A program made the position numbers and the translations under genes. Shown here in pieces: positions 7,080-13,636 of a stretch of DNA of 28,726 bases. The notes beneath the pieces are model-generated. The model was not told the DNA's origin. It saw only the letters and a program-made list of their open reading frames with translations, and made no database searches. Every line of letters begins with the position of its first letter. The first letter of the stretch is position 1. The stretch is from Lentisphaeria bacterium UBA4640 (GTDB lineage: Bacteria; Verrucomicrobiota; Lentisphaeria; Victivallales; UBA1829). The stretch covers positions 1 through 28,726 of the forward strand of contig DHMO01000068.1 of the NCBI GenBank assembly GCA_002405835.1, read 5' to 3'.

Positions 7080-10001
7080 TTATTTTACAATGCTGAAATT
7101 ACAGCGGTTTTTATAAAGTTCTTTTCCGTTTCCGAGCGGAAACTCCTTCACCGTCTTGCCGTCCGAATCGTCGATCTTGATGTCAAAACCGAGATACTTT
7201 CCGGTTTTCGCCGCAATGGTGAGCTCGAACGAGTAACCGTCCGCCTCCGGCTTCAGCTCCAGCTTGCAGTTCTTCGCATCAATGCCCATCGTGTGCAGCT
7301 TCCGGACATCGCGCGGGGTGATGAAGAGACGGAAATTGCTGTCCGCATACGCCTGCGGGTTGTGCTGAGCGACGAAGAAGGGATCCGTATCGAAGAAGAA
7401 TTCCACACAGTCGGTCTCCCACGGGGAACGGGTTCCGGAAACGCCGGCGTCAGTCGCGTCCTTCACGCGCATGGTTACGGTGATTGCACCGCTGCCGAAT
7501 TCAACCGTTCCTTCCGCATTCGCCATTTTGAAACTGCGGGGAATCTGCTGATTCTCCACGATTTCAACCGGGGTGCGGAACGTGTTGTTCTTGAGCACCA
7601 GAAGCAGTTCCGGCTTCTTGCCGTTCGATTTGACATTCCGGACCGGAATTTCGACCGTCTGCGAGGTATGCGCAGGGATTGTGAAGCGGACCGGAGCGGA
7701 TGCCGCGATTCCGCCGCCCGTAATTCCGGCAATAACCGATTCCGCTTTGCCGGAATCGTTGTGGAGCGAAACGAACAGTGTATCACCGACCCTGCGCACA
7801 ATTTTACCGCTCAAAACCGGCTGGTCGAGACGGAGCGGAAGCTTTTCGAGTTCCGCAAGGAATTCCGCTTCGGAAAGTTTGCCCTGTGTCAGATAGAACG
7901 GCGCAGCGGTCAGCTCCTTCTCGCCGGATTTCTCCGCATTGCCGAACAAGTCCATCACCTCGAATTTGCTGAAATCCGCATGTACGCCCTTCTTGCTCTG
8001 ATACTCCCAGACCGCAGCGATCAGCTTGCCGTCCTTGCGGTACACATAGCAGATCACCCCATTCGGGAGACGGATTTTCTTCACCGGCTTCGCACCTTCG
8101 AACAGACGCGCAAGCGTGTTGCAGGCAACCATCAGTTCGGACGGAATCAGCTCATGATAGTTCTTTCCGGTCCACATGTGCGGAGTCAGCAGACGTTTCC
8201 AGAGAATGTCCGCATGAATCGCGATAGACTGTCCCACGCCCTCCCCCGCATCAACGAGGAAGCGCTGCACGAGGTCTTCTGCCGTGTTCTCGGTTTCCTC
8301 GCATCCCTTCTTCCCGACGTCTTCGCCGAGGTAGTAAAGTTCGGTATTCCAAAGCGGCATATCCGGTTTCCCGTACGCGGTCAGCACTTTGCGGAGCTCA
8401 GAAATATCGCGGTCCGCCGGAGTGATCGAGCCGAGCTTGCGCGAGCCATACGGATGAAAACCAATTGCATCCACATACTTGAGTCCGCCCGCTTTCACAC
8501 ACATGTCAAACCATGGCCCAGCATGCGCTCCAAAATCCGTAGTAATGCAGAATCCGGAAATCTTCGCCGCGGGATCCGCCCTGCGGATTGCATCGTGCGC
8601 CGCCTTCAGATAGCGGGCATAACCATCCGGCGAAAGGAACAGATTCGGTTCATTCACGATTTCATACGCCGGAACGCGCCCCTTCAGGTGCTTCACGGTC
8701 TGCTCAATGTAGTTTTCAAAGAGATCGACCGGCGGATAAATCACGCGTCCGCGCGTAAAAGCCATCATGTTCGGAGTGTCAATCCGCTTCGAAATCTTTT
8801 TCACCCATTCAGGGAAGGACTGCTGACGCCATGTCGCCACAAGATTGTCGATAAAACTCTCGCCCAGCACGGGAAACAGAGTGATATTGTATTTCTTGTA
8901 AACTTCCATCTGACGGTCAAGATGCGAGAAATCGAACTTTCCGCGCTCGGATTCCACCGCCGGCCAGTCAACTCCGCGGACTCCGCCGTCATGGTCGCGC
9001 AGAATGCGGCAGCCTGCCGCGGCGAACAGGGCAAAACGAGTCTCAAACGGAGCGTTGTGAACCTCGTATGCGGGAACCTTGCGCTGCGGAGCACGATAAT
9101 GGCAGAGTCCGCCGTTGAAGCCGACAACCGGATCCCGGAAAATGTCAAACGGTTTCGCCTCGTATTTGCCGAACACCGCAAAGAAACCGTCATGCGTGGA
9201 AAGCGATGCGCCGGAAACGGTGATGCGCACGCCGCCGAAACGGTCCAGTTTCCACGGCTTCAGCGGAAGAACTTTTGTTTCATTGTGCGCAAGTTTGACC
9301 GGGAACGTTTCGGAGAACAGCGTTTTTCCGGTATACTCATCGGTTCCGTTCACGGTCACATTTCCGGAATAATCCGCAACCGGATTGTAAAGTTTCAGCG
9401 AAACATCCGCGCGTTCCCCCTTCAGATAAAGCTGCTTGTCGGCAACGGCAACCGCTTCCATCCGGTCGGGGACAACGGAATCCACAGGATCCAGATGCAG
9501 ATCATCAACATAGAACGAAGCCTCCGGAACGGCGTGAACGTCGGGCGGGCAGATCACAAGATAATGCCAGCCGTTGCCCTCCCGTTCCTCCGTGGTGAAC
9601 ACATACTCAAAATCCCGCCATTCGGTTCCCGCATTGCAGGTCTTTGTGTAGGCAAGCCATTTCTGGTCAACCTTGAAGATGCGGAGATTCAGCGGAGTGT
9701 TTTCTTTTGAACTCCGGACTTTCGCACGCAGACGGTAACGGGTCGAGGGCTTCAGCCGGAACTCTTTGGAAAAGACGGAGAAGTATTCCGCTCGCGGATT
9801 CTCCACGGCAAGCGCATACCTGCCCGCCCCGGGCGCACCGGCGGAAAGTTTCAGCGGAATGAATTCCCGCGACGGGTTCACATCTGTACGGAGTTCGCGC
9901 TCAACGGCAAATCCATCCGTGCCGAGCTCAAACGAACCGTTGAAAAACGAATTCGCGCTCAGCGCAAGCGGAAGCGAACAGAGCAGAAAAATTTTCTTCA
10001 T
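7080..10001 (-). CDS. Large secreted glycoside hydrolase (GH39/GH5-like barrel) with CBM-like N- and C-terminal domains
   Basis: 973 residues with an N-terminal signal peptide (MKKIFLLCSLPLALSANS). Residues about 18-170 resemble a CBM4/9-type domain (FFNGSFELG to FYVDDLHLDPVD), followed by a beta linker domain. From about residue 290 there is a clan-A TIM barrel: acid/base Glu451 in YEIVNEPN, a barrel strand with DAIGFHPYG, and a nucleophile Glu554 in WNTELYYLG. Residues about 815-973 resemble a CBM9-like domain (VEFFFDTDPF, NFRLFITP). The spacing of the motifs is nearest GH39 or GH5-like enzymes; the substrate is not evident. It starts 19 bases after the nucleoside hydrolase gene behind an AAGGAAG ribosome site. 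As a secreted protein it would work with the CBM-like protein encoded next. Confidence 0.8.
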   Translation of the reverse strand: MKKIFLLCSLPLALSANSFFNGSFELGTDGFAVERELRTDVNPSREFIPLKLSAGAPGAGRYALAVENPRAEYFSVFSKEFRLKPSTRYRLRAKVRSSKENTPLNLRIFKVDQKWLAYTKTCNAGTEWRDFEYVFTTEEREGNGWHYLVICPPDVHAVPEASFYVDDLHLDPVDSVVPDRMEAVAVADKQLYLKGERADVSLKLYNPVADYSGNVTVNGTDEYTGKTLFSETFPVKLAHNETKVLPLKPWKLDRFGGVRITVSGASLSTHDGFFAVFGKYEAKPFDIFRDPVVGFNGGLCHYRAPQRKVPAYEVHNAPFETRFALFAAAGCRILRDHDGGVRGVDWPAVESERGKFDFSHLDRQMEVYKKYNITLFPVLGESFIDNLVATWRQQSFPEWVKKISKRIDTPNMMAFTRGRVIYPPVDLFENYIEQTVKHLKGRVPAYEIVNEPNLFLSPDGYARYLKAAHDAIRRADPAAKISGFCITTDFGAHAGPWFDMCVKAGGLKYVDAIGFHPYGSRKLGSITPADRDISELRKVLTAYGKPDMPLWNTELYYLGEDVGKKGCEETENTAEDLVQRFLVDAGEGVGQSIAIHADILWKRLLTPHMWTGKNYHELIPSELMVACNTLARLFEGAKPVKKIRLPNGVICYVYRKDGKLIAAVWEYQSKKGVHADFSKFEVMDLFGNAEKSGEKELTAAPFYLTQGKLSEAEFLAELEKLPLRLDQPVLSGKIVRRVGDTLFVSLHNDSGKAESVIAGITGGGIAASAPVRFTIPAHTSQTVEIPVRNVKSNGKKPELLLVLKNNTFRTPVEIVENQQIPRSFKMANAEGTVEFGSGAITVTMRVKDATDAGVSGTRSPWETDCVEFFFDTDPFFVAQHNPQAYADSNFRLFITPRDVRKLHTMGIDAKNCKLELKPEADGYSFELTIAAKTGKYLGFDIKIDDSDGKTVKEFPLGNGKELYKNRCNFSIVK

Positions 10002-10020
10002 TTCTTTCTTCCTTGTTTGT

Positions 10021-10932
10021 TTATGCTTTCATCAAAAGTTCCAGAACAAGATCATAGAACTCTTCTTCATTATGCCAGCCGAGTGCAACCTGCATCGGCG
10101 TTCCGTGTTCACGGTCGACAACCGTCATGCCATCATCCGTCACCGAAAGCGGCAGCTCTTCGATCTTCGCCAGCTCCGGCTTCACAACCAGAGCCGCGGC
10201 GGCGGGATCCGCAAGAAGCGTCGATTCGACCTCATATTTGTACGGGCAGTGCTCTTTCGCCGCAAGTTTCCACTTGCACCAGATTTCATGATTCGCCATC
10301 ACGGCTTTCGCCATCACAGCATCCGAACGCTTCAGAGCCTGAAACTTTTCGCCGCGCAGCTGAACGTTTCCGCAGATGTCCAGCGGAACCAGCAGCGCCG
10401 AATGCCACGGCGCGCGGAAAACCGTTTTCGCAGACTCCGCATCCGCCATGATGTTGTATTCCAGCGATGGAGTCTCGCTTCCGAAATAGCCGCGGAAAAC
10501 GCTGCCGCCCATTGCGACAAGGTCAATTTTGCCGACGACGTCCGGAGCTTCGCGCACCAGATCCGCGGGATTGGAGAGCGGACCGATCGCGAGAAGCGTC
10601 ACGGGAACGTCCGATTTGCGCACAATCTCCGCAATCACCGAAACGGGAGAACGCGAGAGGTCGAACGCGGCGGGAATCCTGTAATCGCCGAGCCATTCGC
10701 CCTGGCAGTAGCGTTTCTTCTTTCCCGGCTTGCCGAGTCCGATCGGAACGGGCGAAAGTCCGGCGGTTTCCTCCAGTTTCGCGCAAAGCGCGGCGCGGTA
10801 GAGTGGATCGCCCGTCTCCGTGGTGATTCCCTTCAGTTCCACAGCATCCGAGCGGAACAGCATCCCGAGGGTCCAGGTGTCATCAACGTCGCCGCCGATG
10901 TCCGTATCAATAATAAGAGGTTTTCTAAGCAT
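10021..10932 (-). CDS. Inosine-uridine-preferring type nucleoside hydrolase
   Basis: 303 residues. The calcium-binding signature DTDIGGDVDD is at residues 9-18, the middle motif VTLLAIGPLSNPADL and the MGGSVF and EYNIMAD motifs follow, and the C-terminus reads VVDREHGTPMQVALGW. Family members hydrolyse the N-glycosidic bond of nucleosides to ribose and base. There is no signal peptide, so it is cytoplasmic. I chose the ATG at 10932 because AAGGA stands about 8 bases before it; upstream ATGs (10950, 10959) overlap the end of the previous gene and lack a site. It lies in an operon with a prepilin-like protein and a secreted glycosidase. Proteins of this fold near glycosidase genes may act on other ribosides, so the real substrate is open. 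Confidence 0.9.
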   Translation of the reverse strand: MLRKPLIIDTDIGGDVDDTWTLGMLFRSDAVELKGITTETGDPLYRAALCAKLEETAGLSPVPIGLGKPGKKKRYCQGEWLGDYRIPAAFDLSRSPVSVIAEIVRKSDVPVTLLAIGPLSNPADLVREAPDVVGKIDLVAMGGSVFRGYFGSETPSLEYNIMADAESAKTVFRAPWHSALLVPLDICGNVQLRGEKFQALKRSDAVMAKAVMANHEIWCKWKLAAKEHCPYKYEVESTLLADPAAAALVVKPELAKIEELPLSVTDDGMTVVDREHGTPMQVALGWHNEEEFYDLVLELLMKA

Positions 10933-10949
10933 GATTTTAGTCCTTGTCA

Positions 10950-11792
10950 TCAGTTCCATCCATCCGTGATGTCGCCATTGTTCGGTCTGTTGAACAAATG
11001 AAGGAATTCTGAATCATCTATGAGTTTGAAGATATTCTTACTTTCCACATGTCCATCGATCAAGAGGATATTGTCTGTTCCTCCGGGATGTCTCATAGGA
11101 GTACAGTTTTTAGCGACCTCTGAACTATGGTAATCCCTGGCATTCGTTGTACCTCCATTTGCTGTTCCATCTTCTCCCGCCAAAGGATCTCCACTCCCGT
11201 TTACGTTTTTCACATCCCAAAGCGTAGCAGTTCGTGTCGGATATTTATTTCTGCTAACCCGGAGCGGCTTACAATAAGAACCAACATACCCGACACGGGA
11301 ATTCCATGACAGATTTGTAATCGGGCGACTTTTCTTCTGATAATAGAAAATATCCTTTTCTCCCCCCGGACAGATTGCAGGACTTTTCAAAGGAGTGTTG
11401 TCAGAAGGGAACATGCCACCTTTCAAGCCCGACCAAAGCAGAACGAGCCAGTTGTTTTCATAGTTGACCTTGCCATTCCATGCAGAATTCGGATATGTAG
11501 GACCATCGGAATTCGCCGGACACCAGTAGTCATCATTGTCCTGCGTATAGCCGATTGCTGCGACGCCGATCTGTTTCATGTTGGACGCGCAACTGATTGC
11601 GTGCGCCTTTGCCCGAGCCGAATTCAGCGCGGGAAGAAGCATGCCGGCGAGGATGGCAATCACGGCAATTACCACGAGGAGCTCCACAAGGGTGAACCTG
11701 CAGAATCTGCGCTTGAAATGCAGCATTCTCCACATTCCGGTTATCAGCGATTGCACTTCAACGAAAACAGGCAATTCAGTTCTGTTTCTCAT
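10950..11792 (-). CDS. Prepilin-type N-terminal methylation domain protein (pseudopilin-like, H-X(n)-DG type)
   Basis: 280 residues. After an unusually long leader of about 33 residues comes the type IV prepilin signature FTLVELLVVIAVIAILAG and MLLPALNSARAKA, a membrane helix and the start of the spine helix. The residue before the cleavage-site Phe is Arg, not the usual Gly. The C-terminal part contains RHPGGTDNILLIDGHV, the motif of prepilin-processing-associated H-X9-DG proteins, here with ten residues between His and Asp-Gly. The start at 11792 is supported by AAAGGA about 9 bases upstream. Such proteins are strongly multiplied in Lentisphaerae and Planctomycetes; their role is poorly known. 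It is the first gene of the minus-strand glycosidase operon. GC content is clearly lower than in the neighbouring genes, suggesting different origin or selection. Confidence 0.85.
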   Translation of the reverse strand: MRNRTELPVFVEVQSLITGMWRMLHFKRRFCRFTLVELLVVIAVIAILAGMLLPALNSARAKAHAISCASNMKQIGVAAIGYTQDNDDYWCPANSDGPTYPNSAWNGKVNYENNWLVLLWSGLKGGMFPSDNTPLKSPAICPGGEKDIFYYQKKSRPITNLSWNSRVGYVGSYCKPLRVSRNKYPTRTATLWDVKNVNGSGDPLAGEDGTANGGTTNARDYHSSEVAKNCTPMRHPGGTDNILLIDGHVESKNIFKLIDDSEFLHLFNRPNNGDITDGWN

Positions 11793-11837
11793 CTGTTCAG
11801 TCCTTTCATATTTGTTTTATAACCTGTTGCACTGTTC

Positions 11838-11866
11838 ATTATACAACAAAACCGCGAAAAAGGCAA
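11838..11866 (-). promoter_or_regulatory. Sigma70-type promoter of the prepilin/glycosidase operon
   Basis: On the minus strand TTGCCT (11866-11861), 17-base spacer, and a perfect TATAAT (11843-11838) with TG directly before it. The first start codon is at 11792. Confidence 0.75.
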
Positions 11867-11875
11867 GAGGCAAAC

Positions 11876-11904
11876 TGCAAAAAGTTATGCAAATGTTATG
11901 CAAA
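11876..11904 (-). promoter_or_regulatory. Helically phased TTTGCA repeats upstream of the prepilin promoter (candidate activator site)
   Basis: On the plus strand TGCAAA occurs at 11876, 11888 and 11899; the last two lie in a tandem GTTATGCAAA repeat (11884-11893, 11895-11904) with an 11-base period. The block is 10 bases upstream of the -35 box of the minus-strand promoter, the usual place for an activator. The binding protein is unknown. Confidence 0.45.
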
Positions 11905-12038
11905 AAATTTTCATCTTCGTTTTCAACCTTCACGTTTCCGAAAAAGAGAAAACCGCGGAAACAATGGATTTCCGGAAAGACGGATGTTCAGATTCTGTTT
12001 TTTTCTCAATAAAATCGGCCTCTGTTTCGTTTTTTGAT

Positions 12039-12066
12039 TTGCGATTTTTGAAAAAAGATGTATTTT
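12039..12066 (+). promoter_or_regulatory. Candidate promoter of the nucleoside-diphosphate kinase gene
   Basis: TTGCGA (12039-12044), 16-base spacer, TATTTT (12061-12066) preceded by TG. The surrounding sequence is AT-rich and other -35 choices exist, so the assignment is tentative. Confidence 0.45.
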
Positions 12067-12133
12067 AAATAGATAACCCGGCGGCTTGTCGGATCGCCGG
12101 AGCATCCCGAATCATGAAAAGGAAGAGAGAAAA

Positions 12134-13321
12134 ATGGCAGTGGAACTTTCCTATGTGCTGATTACACCCTACTCGCTGAAAAAATCCAGAACCGGCGGCA
12201 TCATCGCACGCCTGCTCTCCAGAACCGGACTTGAACTCGTCGCCGCACGCATGATCGCGCCGGACAAGGCGTTCGCCGAAGCATACGCAGAATCCCTCAA
12301 ACGCCGCGTCGGTGCACGCGATGAATTTGCCGCAAAAATTCTCTCCGACTATGTCATCGACAACTTCACACCTCTTGAAGACGGTCGCCGCGAACGCCTC
12401 CTTCTCCTCCTCTTCCGCGGAGAGGACGCCTGCCGCAAACTCTATGAAGTCGTCGGTCAGCTTCCGAACTCCAAGAACCGCCGCGAAGACATCTACGGAG
12501 ACACGATCCGCGACACCTACTGCAACCTCGTCTTCAACCGCGACGGCTCCCTGCTCTACTTCGAACCCGCGGTCTTCACCCCGCCGCACGTCGACGGCTG
12601 CGTCGAGCGCCTCAAAATCATCGCCGATTTCATCGAACACGAAGAGAATATCGTCGACAACATCGTCCGTCCCGAGGACGAAGAGGGACGCGAACGCACG
12701 CTTGTCATCATCAAGCCGGACAACTGGAGCCGTCCGAGCGCGCGCCCGGGCAATATCATCGACATGTTCAGCCGCACCTCGCTGCGCATCGTCGGCTGCA
12801 AAGTCTACCAGATGTCCGTCGCCGAAGCGCTGGAATTCTACGGACCCGTCAAGCAGGCGCTCCGCAAGAAACTCGCGCCGGTCATTGCGAAGAAGGCGAA
12901 AGAACTTCTCGAACACGAATACAAGATCGTTCTGCACGACTGCGAAGAGATGCTGGAGAAATCCGTCGGACGCGATTTCGCCGACGACCAGTTCAACCGC
13001 ATCGTGGAATTCATGTCCGGCGTCCGTCCCGACAGCTGCCCGCCGGAAGAGCTCAACGCCCCGGGCAAAGTCAAATGCATGGTTCTGATCTACGAGGGAA
13101 CCAACGCCGTCGCCAAGATCCGCACGGTTCTCGGTCCCACCGACCCGACCAAAGCTCCGGACGGCACGATCCGCCGTGAATTCGGCAAGGACGTCATGGT
13201 CAACACCGCCCACGCCTCCGACTCTCAGGAGAGCTACGAGCGCGAAACCCGCGTCATCAAGATTGACCGCAACAACATGCTTGCGATCATCCGCGACTAT
13301 CTCAGCAACTACAAAGAGTGA
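12134..13321 (+). CDS. ndk: Tandem nucleoside-diphosphate kinase, degenerate N-terminal half plus catalytic C-terminal half
   Basis: 395 residues, more than twice the ~140-150 of a normal NDK, which transfers the gamma phosphate of NTPs to NDPs through a phospho-histidine. The C-terminal half starts with TLVIIKPDNW (Lys194) and contains GPTDPTKAPDGTIRREFG and NTAHASDSQESYERE with the catalytic His360, so it should be active. It carries an extra helical insert of roughly 45 residues after AEALEFYGPV. The N-terminal half (about 1-180) follows the same plan (YVLITPYS, GGIIARLLSRTGL, LLFRGEDACRKLYEVVG, DTIRDTYC) but lacks the Lys and the catalytic His. ATG 12134 was chosen for its AAGGAAGAG site. 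clpS follows after 3 bases. The duplication is read by eye and is the weaker part of the call. Confidence 0.85.
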   Translation: MAVELSYVLITPYSLKKSRTGGIIARLLSRTGLELVAARMIAPDKAFAEAYAESLKRRVGARDEFAAKILSDYVIDNFTPLEDGRRERLLLLLFRGEDACRKLYEVVGQLPNSKNRREDIYGDTIRDTYCNLVFNRDGSLLYFEPAVFTPPHVDGCVERLKIIADFIEHEENIVDNIVRPEDEEGRERTLVIIKPDNWSRPSARPGNIIDMFSRTSLRIVGCKVYQMSVAEALEFYGPVKQALRKKLAPVIAKKAKELLEHEYKIVLHDCEEMLEKSVGRDFADDQFNRIVEFMSGVRPDSCPPEELNAPGKVKCMVLIYEGTNAVAKIRTVLGPTDPTKAPDGTIRREFGKDVMVNTAHASDSQESYERETRVIKIDRNNMLAIIRDYLSNYKE

Positions 13322-13324
13322 TCC

Positions 13325-13636
13325 ATGGGACGCCAGCGCGGAGAATACGACACGGAAGCCGGGTGCATGGCGGAGCTCGAAGAGCCCCCCATGTACCGCG
13401 TGCTCCTTCTGAACGACGACTACACCCCGATGGATTTCGTTGTGGACATTCTCCGCACGGTTTTCCACAAATCGCCCGCCGAGGCGGAACGCATCATGCT
13501 GAACGTCCATGAAAAAGGCTCCGGACTCTGCGGAATCTACACCTTTGAAACTGCGGAAACCAAAGTCTCCCGCGTCCGCACGAAAGCGAAGAGCGCGGGA
13601 TTCCCCCTCCGCTGCACGATGGAGCCGGAATCATGA
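13325..13636 (+). CDS. clpS: ClpS, N-degron adaptor of the ClpAP protease
   Basis: 103 residues. The core reads YRVLLLNDDYTPMDFVVDIL, HKSPAEAERIMLNVHEKG, LCGIYTFETAETK and FPLRCTMEPE, matching ClpS closely, including the Asn-Asp-Asp and His residues that form the pocket for N-terminal destabilising residues. It delivers N-end-rule substrates to ClpA. The gene starts 3 bases after the kinase gene and overlaps clpA by 4 bases (ATGA), the classic clpS-clpA pairing. Confidence 0.96.
   Translation: MGRQRGEYDTEAGCMAELEEPPMYRVLLLNDDYTPMDFVVDILRTVFHKSPAEAERIMLNVHEKGSGLCGIYTFETAETKVSRVRTKAKSAGFPLRCTMEPES

Larger units (their letters stand above)
11793..12133. other. AT-rich divergent intergenic region
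   Basis: 341 bases between two divergent operons. It holds the minus-strand promoter and repeat block described at 11838-11904 and a plus-strand promoter candidate at 12039-12066. The stretch from about 11905 to 12035 is AT-rich and shows no convincing gene or RNA. Confidence 0.6.

Noticed and set aside
6348..9710. Open frame of 1120 codons on the plus strand opposite the glycosidase and CBM genes.
   Set aside because: It mirrors the minus-strand genes, which have signal peptides, catalytic motifs and ribosome sites; its peptide is rich in Arg, His and Phe with no recognisable domain.
10933..10959. Earlier starts of the nucleoside hydrolase at 10959 and 10950.
   Set aside because: They lack a ribosome site and overlap the previous gene; AAGGA points to 10932, just ahead of the conserved DTD motif.
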